Made by a program: the position numbers and the translations under genes. From Dendrolimus kikuchii (taxonomy: Eukaryota; Arthropoda; Insecta; Lepidoptera; Lasiocampidae), in NCBI GenBank assembly GCA_019925095.2, contig CM034412.1:1-64000 (forward strand): a DNA stretch of 64,000 bases, written 5' to 3'. This document shows positions 22,868-33,166 of this stretch, one piece after another (positions within the stretch are counted from its first letter, which is position 1; each line of letters begins with the position of its first letter). The notes below the pieces were generated by a model. The model searched no databases. It had not been told where the DNA came from and was given only the letters and a program-made list of their open reading frames with translations.

Positions 22868-22903
<36 letters not shown>
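22250..22903 (+). other. 3' UTR and poly(A) of E2
   Basis: About 615 nt of A-rich sequence. An internal A-run at 22624-22644 is about 15 nt longer than in E1. Purine-rich AAAGAAAAG-type sequence follows, then the terminal hairpin (22837-22858), and poly(A) at 22868-22903. Confidence 0.85.
22837..22858 (+). other. 3'-terminal RNA hairpin of E2
   Basis: Arms CCGAGC and GCTTGG (6 bp with one G-U) around the loop AATCTTGTTA. The loop core ATCTTGTT is the same as in the gag-only elements, although the arms differ. It lies 9 nt before the poly(A). Confidence 0.7.
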
Positions 22904-22906
<3 letters not shown>

Positions 22907-23024
22907 AACCTAACCTAACCTAACCTAACCTAACCTAACCTAACCTAACCTAACCTAACCTAACCTAACCTAACCTAACCTAACCTAACCTAACCTAACC
23001 TAACCTAACCTAACCTAACCTAAC
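22904..23024. repeat. Telomeric (CCTAA)n tract 3
   Basis: About 24 perfect CCTAA units between the E2 poly(A) and the E3 5' terminus. Confidence 0.98.
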
Positions 23025-23680
23025 CAGTTCCGCTCGAACCGCGCTCGGAAACAGTCGATTTTCTTAGAGCTCCTCGGAAAAAAATTCTGAAAAATAGGTT
23101 TTTCGACAGTTACAGTAGAGTGCGATATATCACCGTGTGCGGAATCGCGAGGCGCACCCGCCAGTGAAACAAGAAAAGTGCTATCACATCGGGGAAAAAA
23201 GTTATAGGCAAAAAACGATTTTTCGAAACTTTGTTAATTTTTTCCTCGAAAATAAGATCGGTGAGGTGTGGTTTTTAGGGGCGGCTTTGGTGGGGCTCAG
23301 GTGCCCCCATCCCCCCGATCACTAAGAAGTGACTTTCCAACTCCGCGCACAAAGATATTCAAGTGCAAGTGAAAAAACGTGGTGTGAAAATCGTCGTTTC
23401 TGGGTCGATCCGGGTTTTAAAAATATAGGCTGATACAGCTCCAAAAACTAAGACTAACTCGCCAGAAACGACCTTAGGATTTTGTATACTAAATTTAATA
23501 AAAATTAAAATCTGCAAAAATTTTTCGGACTTTTTGGTTTATCGACCCTAAGTTAAAAAACTTCTTCGCAACTCAAAAAAGTGCCACGGTAGCCAGCAAG
23601 AGTTCGCCGAGACGCGTCGTCTGACCCCCCACTTCCGGAGATCGGACCGAACCCGGAGGTGCCAGGATCAAAAAAACAAC

Positions 23681-23736
23681 TTCCTAACCTCAAAATTGCT
23701 CCGGAGTTACTGGAGCAATTGAGCTGAGGTTAGGAA
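23681..23736 (+). other. Telomere-motif hairpin in E3 5' UTR
   Basis: TTCCTAACCTCA pairs with TGAGGTTAGGAA over 12 bp, and inside it ATTGCTCC pairs with GGAGCAAT over 8 bp. This is the longest nearly perfect version in the window. Confidence 0.8.
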
Positions 23737-24280
23737 GTGTTGAAGACCATCAAGAGGACGGCGCAAAACCGGTTCGACCAGAATTTTAGGATAAGTAGTT
23801 TTAAGTTATTTTTAATTAGAAATTTTAACTTTGACCCTCATTATCTCTGCGACTATTAAGAGCGCGTGGGTTTTGAGATTACCAGTTTGTGCGCGCTGGA
23901 GAGCTCTATCCAGCCGCACCAAAACCCATTTTTTGTTCAAGTAAAAACCTTGAATAAAAATTCAAAAACTTGTTTTTTCTAAATTTTTTGACTTTCCCCA
24001 AATTTTTATATTGGAGAAAATTAGTTTATAGTAAATAAAAATAGAGCACACTTTTAGGCGAATTTTGGATAATTTTTGGCGATTTTAGCGCTAATAGTCA
24101 CAGAGATATTAAATTTTTAGCCCTTTTTTGTAAATAACTATCTAGATATAAGTTGTAAAATTAGTGTAGCGGCAGCAACGTTGAGGACTCGTCAAGAGCT
24201 AGCGATTGAGCCCAAGAACGACCGATTTCGGCCAGTAATTGGCTGAGAAACCGGTTTTAGAGACCTTTTGGCCAAGGGCA

Positions 24281-24812
24281 GCGGCCATCTTGGATTTCTT
24301 TAACGCCTCACTGCTCAGCGGCCTTTGAGCGCAGCGAGACGGGGTTTTCGACGTTGCTGTTGCTTAGGGCTACTCTTGCGGATAGGCCGAAAAAACAGGG
24401 TCAAAAATTTTGATATTGACCACCTAGCGGGCAGGGTGTAAAACATCCTGGGAATACTCCCAGTGAAAATCCGGTTTAAATCGGAAGGTTATTGACGGAG
24501 TTACGGCCAAAACTCGCCGGATTTTGACGTTTCGGCGGCCATTTTGAAAAATTTAGAACCGGCATATCTCCGGACCTATCTGTCCTAGGAAGTTGGGGTT
24601 TTCTTTGCGGACATCGGCTCCCTCAGGAGCATCGGATCCGGGTGTTAAAACCCGGATATCTCTCGACCGGACTTTAAGTCTAGATTTTAGCCTAGACAGA
24701 TAGAGAACCTCAAGGGCATCCTGAAGAACCCAAACCTCAGGACTCTGGGACGAATAGGACCGGAGCTACAGACATTCAAAGTTTGACTTTGACAGATGGT
24801 CCGCCATCTTGA
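24281..24812 (+). promoter_or_regulatory. Three YY1/Pho-like modules, E3
   Basis: Cores GCGGCCATCTTGG (24281), CGGCGGCCATTTTG (24533) and CCGCCATCTTG (24801), spaced 252 and 268 bp, each followed by AT-rich sequence and an ATCTC-type segment. Confidence 0.6.
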
Positions 24813-25497
24813 AAATTTTTAAGTGGCCGTATCTCCCGTGTTATTGGGTGCAGAGAGTAGCGGTTTTTCGTTGTTGTGAAGCCTGCGTTCCCCGCTACCG
24901 ACTACACTCAAAAAATTTAGTTTTTAAGACCTAAATTTTCTAGGTTAATTGACAGTGGTTTTGGATAGAGCTCGTGAAACCCTACAAAACGAGCCTAAAC
25001 ACGCCCAGTTTCGAGCCATAACTCGCGAGTTATCGGCGTTTTTAAAATCTAGGCAACAATTTCAGAAAATTTTCTGGAATTTTGGACTCTTGCCACACGG
25101 AAGCCATTGTACCTAGAGTACTCGACCTTGGGCTCGTTCTGCTCGGGACTCTGAGCTCTACCAGCAGGATCCCCCTCCCACCCCCTACCTCCCCCCTAAA
25201 ACTATCCCACCCGTAACTCAGTCGCTCCTTGACCTAGGATAGCCGAGTTTGGTATCCCTGAACTCGGCTCGCCGAGACCAACGAGCTGGGCCTGGTGGAA
25301 TAGTGTTTACTCCCACTTACCTTATTTTATACTTACCTTTCCTTACCGTACCAGTAAAACCTTACCTCTTCCACTTACCTTACCTGTACCTTACCCTTAC
25401 CTTTTACCTTACCTTATACCTACCTTACCTTCTTACTACCTTACCTTACCCTATACTTACCTTACCTTACCTTATCACCTCATCCTATCATACTTAC

Positions 25498-25541
25498 CTA
25501 TATCCTGTGCTGCAACTCCCGGCGCCTTCCTCCAGGGGTAC
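25498..25541 (-). other. Predicted antisense exon in E3 5' UTR
   Basis: The minus-strand acceptor is CTCTTTTTTACAG ending at 25542. A 44-nt exon beginning GTACCCC follows, and the donor GTAAGTA starts at 25497. Confidence 0.65.
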
Positions 25542-25769
25542 CTGTAAAAAAGAGAAAAACTGTAAATATAATAATAAGTAGATATAAGTAATTGTAAGTA
25601 TTTTGACCAATAAATTATATTTGTTTTATTTACCTATTGACTGGTTCAATATATATTGTTTTACCTTTTATTACATTGACCACTCGACTCGGTGTTATTG
25701 CGCCGATCGATTACGATAAGTAGGTATAAGAATCTTCTTGGTAAGTTGTGATCTTCGCTTACCAGGAGG

Positions 25770-27302
25770 ATGCATCGGACACCGGTGAGACCTCGCGTCC
25801 CATTGAGAGCGGACGCAACACCGGAAGAAAAGGACAAGAAACTGACGTCACCTGTAAAAAGGGTGCCAGAAATGTTTAAGAGGGACAGGATTGAGGGAGC
25901 AAAAGGGCAAAGGCCCGCAGGGCGTGACTCTGAAGATGATGATGTGGAGTTTGTTCCCTCTCCCTCCCCCAAGGAAGAAGACAATAGCCCCCCAGCCACC
26001 AGCCAGGAGAAGAAAAAGGTCACTTTGACCTATGGAAATAAGACCTTCACCAAGACGTCACCGCCAAAGGCGGAGAAATATAAAAATAGGTTGACCGAAG
26101 GTAGAGCATGTGTGGCAAAGATGAGTCATCACCTGGGTAACTCCAGGAACTTAAAAACGGAGATCAAACAGGGCGCACAAAACGCGGTAGACCGCCTGTT
26201 CGCCCTGTTAAAAGAATCTGAGGCTGAACTGGAGAAGGCGTTGGCAGATAAGGGGGCCACCTCGGGCGAACGAGTAGAAACTAAGGATGCCGCAACACAG
26301 CACGACAGTGAAAATGGCGGATGGAAACTGGATGAGGAGGATAGACAGTTCCTCAGAAGTGGCTGGAACACCCAAGTGGAGAGTATGTTACTGCAAACCG
26401 ATCTCCTAAAGAAAACCATGAGTATGATGAATAACTTCCGTGAAGTTATTCAGCAACAAACCGAGGAAACGAGAGAGGTAAGCGAGAAAAGTAGGAAGAG
26501 CTACGCGAGTGTAGCGGCTGAAAGACCGGGAGCTAAGCCCCCGACTTACAGGACGCTGCACTCCGTAGCGATAACAAAGCCGAACAGCACAGCTGATGAG
26601 ACCCTCAATGAGGTCAGGGAGGCATTAAATGCCAAAGAGGGGGGGGTGGAAGTTGAGCGCGTTCGGAAAGCAAGAGAAGGACGAATCATCATCAGCTGCA
26701 GAACTCCAGAAGAAAGGGAGAAGCTTAAGCAGAAGCTAGGCAAAGTAAAAGCAAACCTCAAGGCAGAAGACATCACCAATAAGCTCCCGATGGTGATGAT
26801 AACGGGTGTGTTAAGGGTCCATACGGACGACGACCTCTTCGTGGCCCTCAAAAACCAAAACAGTTTGGTTTTTGAGGGCTTGGAGGAGGGCGACGACCGT
26901 ATGGAAGTAGCCTACAAGATCAAAGGGAGAAACCCGAACACTCATAAGGTAATATTAAAGGTTTCGCCAGCTCTCTGGAGGAAGATGATGGACGTCGGAA
27001 CACTAAGGGTCGACCTGCAAACGTTGCAGGTAACCGACAGGTCACCCTTAGTGCAGTGTACTATCTGCCTGGGCTTCGGGCACGGCAAGAAGCTGTGTAC
27101 GGAGACCCAGGAGATGTGCAGCCACTGTGGAGGACCTCACACCCGCAGCGAGTGTGAGGAATATGCGGTCGGTGCACCACCTAAGTGCAAGAATTGCACC
27201 AGGGAAAGAAAAACAGAAACACAGCACAATGCGTTTAGTGAGGCGTGCCCAGTAAGGGTAAGATGGGACGCATTGGTGCGAACAACTGTAGCCTACTGCT
27301 AG
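25770..27302 (+). CDS. ORF1 Gag-like protein, E3
   Basis: 510 residues, start MHRTP. Acidic and basic low-complexity sequence fills residues 1-100. The conserved segment NSRNLKTEIKQGAQ is near 124-137, and coiled-coil-like sequence lies at 140-240. An RRM-like fold is near 263-325 and a second near 341-402 (MITGVLRVHTDDDL). Zinc knuckles are at 430-443, 450-462 and 473-493. It ends VAYC like E2. The order matches the autonomous ORF1 and no stop or frameshift is present, although the protein is clearly diverged, which suggests selection to keep Gag function. The likely role is packaging its own RNA, possibly with ORF2 supplied by an autonomous partner. Confidence 0.92.
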   Translation: MHRTPVRPRVPLRADATPEEKDKKLTSPVKRVPEMFKRDRIEGAKGQRPAGRDSEDDDVEFVPSPSPKEEDNSPPATSQEKKKVTLTYGNKTFTKTSPPKAEKYKNRLTEGRACVAKMSHHLGNSRNLKTEIKQGAQNAVDRLFALLKESEAELEKALADKGATSGERVETKDAATQHDSENGGWKLDEEDRQFLRSGWNTQVESMLLQTDLLKKTMSMMNNFREVIQQQTEETREVSEKSRKSYASVAAERPGAKPPTYRTLHSVAITKPNSTADETLNEVREALNAKEGGVEVERVRKAREGRIIISCRTPEEREKLKQKLGKVKANLKAEDITNKLPMVMITGVLRVHTDDDLFVALKNQNSLVFEGLEEGDDRMEVAYKIKGRNPNTHKVILKVSPALWRKMMDVGTLRVDLQTLQVTDRSPLVQCTICLGFGHGKKLCTETQEMCSHCGGPHTRSECEEYAVGAPPKCKNCTRERKTETQHNAFSEACPVRVRWDALVRTTVAYC

Positions 27303-27320
27303 AGGCGGTATCGGAAACAA

Positions 27321-27438
27321 CACAATAGTAATGGACCGGAAGCTGCGCATCGTTGGTGAAAAATGGATTTAATAACTGGTGGTTTTTAAGCGACAATGGA
27401 CCAGTCAACGATGCACGGCCCACGGTTCCGCTATCGTG
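27321..27438 (+). other. Structure A: post-ORF1 RNA element, E3
   Basis: The outer stem CACAATAG pairs with CTATCGTG (7 of 8, one A-C opposition). Next inward GGACCG pairs with CGG(T)TCC. Then GCATCGTTG pairs perfectly with CAACGATGC (9 bp). It begins 18 nt after the ORF1 stop. The same three-part arrangement with different bases is found in E4 to E9. Confidence 0.75.
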
Positions 27439-27810
27439 CGTGGGACCGATGACGCGTCTAACAGTAGGAATTCCTTGAGGTGCTAGACCACAAATAAGGA
27501 ACTCCGTGACCTTAACATCCAGTGACGAACCAGGAAACCTGCAGAGGAAACGATAATACACATTACGAAAATAACTATACACACATCAATACATAACAAA
27601 CATCACACTAACAATAAACACAAACAATTTACACTTCAGCACCGACATGCGACAACAAATAAAACTGGCAACTTTTACTATTAAAAGCTGTCAGCTTGTA
27701 AAAAAAAAAAAAAAAAAAAAAATACAAAACATACAGACACACGCATACACTCTTGATTAAGTAAATATTGACACTAAAACTTTACAAAATAAAAAATTAT
27801 AAGAACTTAC

Positions 27811-27845
27811 CTACCCTACTGCAGGGGACCGGAATGTAGAGAAAC
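27811..27845 (-). other. Predicted antisense exon in E3 3' UTR
   Basis: The minus-strand acceptor TTTTGTTATTTTCAG ends at 27846. A 35-nt exon follows, and the donor GTAAGTT starts at 27810. The antisense intron that follows would remove the complement of ORF1 as far as the acceptor at 25542. Confidence 0.6.
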
Positions 27846-28644
27846 CTGAAAATAACAAAATAGTAATATAAATAGCATATAACAAATATATATTGACCAG
27901 CAATAGATATAAGTAAAAAACAAGTGTATATAAAATTTACACTATAGGAATATACTGCTGTATATTTATCCTCATAGTGCAAACATAAATGTATATCCAA
28001 ATAAATATATATAAAAAATGTTAATAGAAATAGAAATAGAACAATATAGAAATAGAGAAATAGGAATCTACAGCCAAAACATGAACAAAGGTAAAACTGT
28101 GTGACACTAAACTAGAACTAGAGATAATAACTAAAAACTACAAGAAAAATAATAAAGAACGAATTGGAAAATAATTTTAGGATTTAAATGTAATAATAGG
28201 AATACTACAAGTAATAACTTACACTGTGTCCTAGTATAAATAACTGTCTTGATGTACGTATATATTAACAAAATTAATGGGAAAATTTAGCAAAATAGAT
28301 ACACAGATATATAAATAATGTATATATACATATATATATATATATAAATAATGTATGTAAGAAAATAATGTAAATTTAAAAGTTAGGCAATTGATGTAAC
28401 ATTAGGCAAGATCTTTTGATTAATAAACGAAAATAAAAAATAGTAACCCTACTCCCCTACCCTTCCCCTCCCACTAAAAGCCAATCCAAAACTACCTTGA
28501 TCACACTCCCCAATACCACAACCAACCTATCCCAACCCTAACCAACAAATCCCCACAGTGTCAAATCATTTGTGTTATTAAAATAGTAGTAACTTATAAG
28601 CTAAAAATGTAAATTAAATAAAGGAAAAAATATAACAGTATTTA

Positions 28645-28669
28645 CTCGGGCATATCTCGTTCGCCTGAG
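28645..28669 (+). other. 3'-terminal RNA hairpin of E3
   Basis: CTCGGGC pairs with GCCTGAG. The loop contains ATCTCGTT. The second pair is U-A where E7 has U-G, and the fourth is a G-U wobble. Confidence 0.7.
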
Positions 28670-28703
28670 GATAAAGGAGGAAAAAAAAAAAAAAAAAAAA
28701 AAA

Positions 28704-28814
28704 CCTAACCTAACCTAACCTAACCTAACCTAACCTAACCTAACCTAACCTAACCTAACCTAACCTAACCTAACCTAACCTAACCTAACCTAACCTAACC
28801 TAACCTAACCTAAC
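28704..28814. repeat. Telomeric (CCTAA)n tract 4
   Basis: About 22 perfect units between the E3 poly(A) and E4. Confidence 0.98.
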
Positions 28815-29472
28815 CAGTTCTGCTCGAACCGCGCTCGAGAACAGTCGATTTGACCTAAGCTCCTCGGGAAAAAATTCCTAAAAATAGGATTTTTTAACGC
28901 TAGCAACCCGTGCGATATATCGTTTTGTGCGCGAAAGTGAGGCGCATGCGCCTGTGTTTTCAGTTTTTTCCTAACTCATTTGGACAAAAAGTTAGAGTGA
29001 AAAAACAAAATTTTAAAACTTTGGACATTTTTAATAAAAAAACTAGATCGGTGAGGTGGTGTTTTTAAGGGCGGCTTTTGTGCGCCCCGTGTGCCCCTAC
29101 AGGACGCGGCTTCAACTGTAGTTTTCCCAACTCAGTTGGAAAAGTTATTGGCGAAAAACCAGAAAAACGTGGTCCGAAAATTGTAATTACTGGTCGGAGT
29201 GGGAAGCAAAAAATACCACGAAGAAGAGCGCCAAAAACTAAGGTAAATTGCCCAGAAACGACCTTAGGATTCGGCATAGTTTTTGGGCAAAAAATTAAAA
29301 AGTGAGGAAAATTTTCCAACTTTTTTGTTTTTTGGACCTAAGTCCAAAAAGTTCCAAGGGACGGCAAAATCCGCCACGGTAGCCACCGAGATCTCGTCGA
29401 GACGCGTCGTTCGACACCCTGCTCCTGAAGATCGGTGAATACCCCGAAGCACCAGGAGCAGAAAAACAACTT

Positions 29473-29524
29473 CCTAACCTCAAAATTGCTCCGGAACTAC
29501 TGGAGCAATCGACTTGGGGTTAGG
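29473..29524 (+). other. Telomere-motif hairpin in E4 5' UTR
   Basis: CCTAACCTCAA pairs with TTGGGGTTAGG (one U-G), and inside it ATTGCTCC pairs with GGAGCAAT. Confidence 0.78.
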
Positions 29525-30070
29525 ACAGTTTGAAGACCTGTTGGAGGACGGCGCATTTCCGGTCCGAGCTGAATTTTAAGTTAAGTAGTTTTAAGTTATT
29601 TTTAATTAGAATTATAAACTTTGACCTTTCATATCTCTGAAACTATTGGAGACGCGCGGGATTTGAGACTGCCAGTTTGTGCGCGCTAGGGAGCTCTACC
29701 TAGCCGCACCCAAATCCCATAGGGTTATCTAAGAAAAAGTCCAAAATTTTTTCAAAAAATCAACATTTTCAAAATTTTCTAAGTCTTCAAAATTTTTACT
29801 ATTAGGGCAAATTTATTAAAAATACTTATAAAATAGAGCTTTATTTAGCGGACATTTTGGATATTTTTCGGCATTTTTAACTCCAATACTTTCGGAGATA
29901 TTGATATTCCAACAGTTTTTTGTAAATAAATAAATATATATTATAGTTAAAATTAAGGTAGTAGTAGCACTGGATAGGTCTCTTCAAGACCTATCTCCTG
30001 ACCCCAAACTCGGCTGTCCTCGGCCAAACCAGACCTGAGAACCAGGTTTTTACTGGATTTTGGCCAAGGG

Positions 30071-30583
30071 CCGCCGCCATTTTGGATTTCTTTGTTGCCC
30101 CATATCTCCGGATATACTTGTCCGATTTTGACGCGGTTTTCACTGGGACGAAGTACTGGACCTAGCGGACAGTGTCCGGGGGTAAAAAGGGCAAAAAATT
30201 TTTGATCTAAACCCCCCCCAGAAACGGGTAGGGGAAGCTAGGGGACCGACCATAGTCGAAGTCCGGCGGCGCTGTGACGATTTTTGGCTGAGTTACAGTT
30301 GTTTCTCGCCAGAATCTGACAGTTGTCCGCCATTTTGGAAAACTTTAAAACCCCGGTAGTTTCGTAACTATTGGGCGGAGAGAATTGGGACTTCGACTAG
30401 GGTTACTCTTAGGGGCTACTCTATCGAATAAGCCCAAAAAACCGCGGAGTTTTTTGGCAAAAAACTGTGCACGTGGGGACCTAGTCCTAACTTGGGGAGA
30501 CCCTACGAACCCAAACTCGGGTACTCTTGACTAAATAACCCCCAAGTTAGAGCTGGTCAAAGTTCTGTCGGCCGCCATCTTGG
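30071..30583 (+). promoter_or_regulatory. Three YY1/Pho-like modules, E4
   Basis: Cores CCGCCGCCATTTTGG (30071), TCCGCCATTTTGG (near 30326) and GCCGCCATCTTGG (30571), about 245-256 bp apart. Confidence 0.6.
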
Positions 30584-30997
30584 ATTTTTTGTAAGGCCTG
30601 TATCTCAGGCCCTATTAAGCTTAGCGAGACCGGGTTTCCACTAGGGAGACTCTCATCACTCCAACTACCGATTGGACCCCATCAGGACCCAATCGGAGCT
30701 GTACGGTCAACTCCCCCATTTTCCCCTCCTATCCGATAGAGCTCGTGGAGGCGAGAAGAATAAGCCCAAGCTCAGCCCTCTAGTTACAATATTGAGTGAA
30801 CAGCGAAGGTTCGAAGTTCGGGAAGTTTTATTTTGACCGGAAAGTGTAAAACTTCGGACCCTGCTGCTCCCTCAATAAGGCAGATAGTCTGGTCGAGCTT
30901 GGGGTTAAACAACTCAGCTCTACGAGGCCTATCATTTCACATCCCCCCCACCCCTCTATCCCCACTCCTATTTTTCAACTTACCTTATTTCACTTAC

Positions 30998-31106
30998 CTT
31001 ATATCCTATATCCTCGTTCTTGGTGTCCCCGGATTCCTCGTGACGCGGCGGACCCGTTGGCACTCCTGGAACGCTCCTTGCTCCTCTCCTCGCCTCTCCA
31101 CCGGAC
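30998..31106 (-). other. Predicted antisense exon 2 in E4 5' UTR
   Basis: The minus-strand acceptor CTTTTTGTTTCAG ends at 31107. A GC-rich exon of 109 nt follows, and the donor GTAAGTG starts at 30997. A second donor lies 15-16 nt further on. Confidence 0.68.
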
Positions 31107-31170
31107 CTGAAACAAAAAGTAGAATTAGTATTAGTAAATATAGACAATTGTAAGTAAGATAGTAACTTAC

Positions 31171-31201
31171 CTAGACTTTATAGATAGCGCGCCGACGTCA
31201 T
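31171..31201 (-). other. Predicted antisense exon 1 in E4 5' UTR
   Basis: The minus-strand acceptor TTATTCTATTTCAG ends at 31202. A 31-nt exon beginning ATGACG follows, and the donor GTAAGTT starts at 31170. Confidence 0.6.
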
Positions 31202-31416
31202 CTGAAATAGAATAAGATCTTTAGTTTTAAGTGACAAACAAAACTTTGTTTATTGTATTATTGACTTGTATTAGACTATTGACCGGTTCAATATATATTG
31301 TTTTACCATTTTATTTTATTATTGACACCTCAGTTTTGGTGCTATTGCGCCAACTGAATAGAGTAGATAGAAGTAAGGCATTGCTCCAGTAATTTAGATC
31401 TCCACATACTGGGACA

Positions 31417-33030
31417 ATGCACCGGACACCAATTAGGCCTCGCGTTCTAGAAAAGGGGGAAGTGACGCCAGAAGACAAGTCTCTGGTACCATCTGGCAGT
31501 AGAGGAACGGAGATGGAAAGGAAGGAAAGGATCGAGGGAACAAAAAGTGTTAGGTCCTCCAGACCTGACTCTGACCACGACGAGGTGGAAGTAGTTTCCT
31601 CCCCTTCCCCCACAGAGGAAGAAAGAAAAGGGAAGAGTATGACGAGCCCTCAGAGTGTAGGCAGTCAGCCTACCAAAAAAGTGACCCTGACTTTTTCTCC
31701 ACCCTCCAGGAGACTACCAAATAGGACGTATATAAAGACAACGCCGCCTAAGGCGGAAAAGTATAAAAGCAGGGAGACAGAAGCCAAGGCCTGTATGGCG
31801 AAGGTAAACCTTCACTTAGGAAACTCCAGAAATCTAAAAACGGAGATCAAACAGGGAGTGCAAAACGCGGTAGACCGTCTGCACGCCCTGTTTAAAGAAT
31901 CGGAGGGAGAGCTGGAGAAGGCCTTGGCGGATAAAGGAAGGGCAGCTCAAGGCGAACAAGCGAAGAGAACCAGCGATGCGCAAACCCAAACCCAAATAGA
32001 GAACCAGGAGAGACCGGTGATGATTGATCCGCACCAGATCGTAAATTGGAGTATGGAAGAAGAAGACAAGGCCTTCCTCAAAAAGGGATGGGAAGATCTC
32101 GCGCTAAATTTCGAGAGACAAGCCGAACTCCTCAAGAAAGTCACGGAGGAGATGAATAACTACAAAGAAGTTATTCAGAAGCATGTGGCAGAAGGGAGCG
32201 AAGCTAAGGAAGTAAGAAGGAGCTACGCGAGCGTGGCGGCTGTAAGGCCGGGGGTTAAGCCCCCGACTTACAGAACGCTGCACTCCGTAGCAGTTTCATC
32301 AGGGAAGGAGAACGCCTCGGCCGATGAAGTCCTCAAGGAGGTGAGAGAGGCTTTGAACGCCAGACAAGGGGGGATAGAGGTGGAGCGCGTTCGCAAAGCG
32401 CGAGATGGCCGGGTCATCATAAGTTGTAGATCCCCAGAGGAGAGGGAGAAGCTGAAGCAGAAGCTCAGCGAGAAGAAGGCGAGACTTACGGCAGAGGACA
32501 TCACCAATAAACAGCCGATGGTGATGATAACGGGTGTACTTAGGTCTCATACGGACGACGACCTCTTTGAGGCCCTCAGAAACCAAAATGAATTGGTTTT
32601 TGAGGGCCTGGAGGAGGGCGACGACCGTATGGAAGTGGCCTACAAGATCCGAGGGAGAAACCCGAACACCCATAGAGTGATAATGAAGGTCTCGCCACCC
32701 CTCTGGAGGAGAATGGTGGACACCGGCACGGTAAGGGTCGACCTGCAAACACTGCAGGTAACGGATAGGTCGCCCCTCACACAGTGCACCATCTGCCTGG
32801 GCTTCGGGCACGGCAAAAAGCTGTGCACGGAGACCCAGGTGATGTGTAGCCACTGCGGTGGACCCCATACTCGCAATGAATGCGAGGAGTATACGGTGGG
32901 CGCACCACCAAAATGCAAAAATTGCACTCGCGAGAAAAAGGCGGAAGTAGACCATAATGCTTTTAGCGAGACGTGTCCCGTAAGAGCAAGGTGGGACGCG
33001 ATAGTGCGCGCAACCGTAGCCTACTGCTAG
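31417..33030 (+). CDS. ORF1 Gag-like protein, E4
   Basis: 537 residues, start MHRTP. The same domain order as E3: a low-complexity N terminus, the NSRNLKTEIKQGVQ segment, a coiled-coil-like middle, two RRM-like folds (TLHSVAV and MITGVLRSHTDDDL blocks), and zinc knuckles at 457-470, 477-489 and 500-520. It is longer than E3 mainly through a serine- and proline-rich stretch near residues 70-100. The frame is intact and ends VAYC. ATG at 33059 (MDRK) follows the stop by 28 nt, the position of a possible ORF2 start relic. Confidence 0.92.
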   Translation: MHRTPIRPRVLEKGEVTPEDKSLVPSGSRGTEMERKERIEGTKSVRSSRPDSDHDEVEVVSSPSPTEEERKGKSMTSPQSVGSQPTKKVTLTFSPPSRRLPNRTYIKTTPPKAEKYKSRETEAKACMAKVNLHLGNSRNLKTEIKQGVQNAVDRLHALFKESEGELEKALADKGRAAQGEQAKRTSDAQTQTQIENQERPVMIDPHQIVNWSMEEEDKAFLKKGWEDLALNFERQAELLKKVTEEMNNYKEVIQKHVAEGSEAKEVRRSYASVAAVRPGVKPPTYRTLHSVAVSSGKENASADEVLKEVREALNARQGGIEVERVRKARDGRVIISCRSPEEREKLKQKLSEKKARLTAEDITNKQPMVMITGVLRSHTDDDLFEALRNQNELVFEGLEEGDDRMEVAYKIRGRNPNTHRVIMKVSPPLWRRMVDTGTVRVDLQTLQVTDRSPLTQCTICLGFGHGKKLCTETQVMCSHCGGPHTRNECEEYTVGAPPKCKNCTREKKAEVDHNAFSETCPVRARWDAIVRATVAYC

Positions 33031-33048
33031 AAGGGATACCAAGGACAA

Positions 33049-33166
33049 CACAATAGTAATGGACCGGAAGTCGTACCTTGCTGTAGAAAAATGGATTTAG
33101 ACACTGGTGTCAGTAAAGTAACAACAGGCCAGTCAGCAAGGTACGGCCAACGGTTCCGCTATCGTG
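33049..33166 (+). other. Structure A: post-ORF1 RNA element, E4
   Basis: The outer stem CACAATAG/CTATCGTG and the middle GGACCG/CGGTTCC are as in E3. The inner stem is GTACCTTGCTG/CAGCAAGGTAC (11 bp, perfect), with wholly different bases from E3 but the same pairing. Confidence 0.8.

Larger units (their letters stand above)
13974..22903 (+). mobile_element. E2: full-length autonomous TRAS-like retrotransposon
   Basis: An 8.9-kb element with a 3-kb 5' UTR, intact ORF1, intact ORF2, a 3' UTR of about 0.6 kb and a 36-nt poly(A). It is inserted between ...AACC and (AA)CCTAA. These junctions fit the two nicks known for the Bombyx TRAS1 endonuclease (between C and T of the CCTAA strand, and between T and A of the TTAGG strand), and the orientation is that of TRAS, not SART. 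The 5' end CAGTTCCGCTCGAACCGCG is shared with the gag-only elements E3, E4, E5 and E8. It is the only copy in the window with an unbroken ORF2 and so the likely source of reverse transcriptase for the neighbours (inference). Confidence 0.93.
23025..25769 (+). promoter_or_regulatory. 5' UTR of E3
   Basis: Same order as E2: the 5' terminus, the telomere-motif hairpin (23681-23736), three YY1-like modules (24281, 24533, 24801), a CTTACC-rich tract (25310-25500), an antisense exon (25498-25541), GGTTCAATATATATTG (25646-25661), and a hairpin with GGTG-TTATTG-CGCC inside TCGA arms (about 25685-25711) before the AUG at 25770. No open frame of interest. Confidence 0.7.
23025..28703 (+). mobile_element. 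E3: gag-only telomeric retrotransposon
   Basis: A 5.7-kb element complete at both ends. It has the 5' terminus CAGTTCCGCTCGAACCGCG, a 2.7-kb 5' UTR, an intact ORF1, a 1.4-kb 3' UTR and poly(A) (28681-28703) into (CCTAA)n. No ORF2 or recognisable ORF2 remnant is present beyond a possible start-codon relic at 27331. Target junctions are the same as for E2. The ends, 5'-UTR modules, Gag and terminal hairpin match the autonomous element in plan but not in detailed sequence, so this is an old separate lineage, not a deletion copy of E2. Confidence 0.9.
27303..28703 (+). other. 3' UTR and poly(A) of E3
   Basis: Replaces ORF2. In order: structure A (27321-27438); an A/C-rich stretch almost without G or T; a small hairpin CTTTTA-TAAAAG (27672-27687); an internal A-run (27699-27721); a predicted antisense exon (27811-27845); a sequence ATATATATTGACCAGC near 27885-27901; a hairpin with CACTAT and ATAGTG arms (27940-27979); long A-rich sequence; a C-rich tract with CCAACC words (28446-28556); the 3'-terminal hairpin (28645-28669); and poly(A). 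Confidence 0.75.
28815..31416 (+). promoter_or_regulatory. 5' UTR of E4
   Basis: Contains the telomere-motif hairpin (29473-29524), three YY1-like cores (30071, 30327, 30571), two predicted antisense exons (30998-31106 and 31171-31201), GGTTCAATATATATTG (31283-31298), and a hairpin CAGTT...AACTG enclosing GGTG-CTATTG-CGCC (31331-31356) shortly before the AUG at 31417. Confidence 0.7.

Noticed and set aside
27699..27722. Internal A-run in the E3 3' UTR as the end of one element and the start of another
   Set aside because: The order of conserved 3'-UTR features continues unbroken across it and no telomere repeat follows.
31171..31201. Possible antisense start codon in the E4 exon (ATGACG)
   Set aside because: The frame is short and not shared with other elements; too weak to call a gene.
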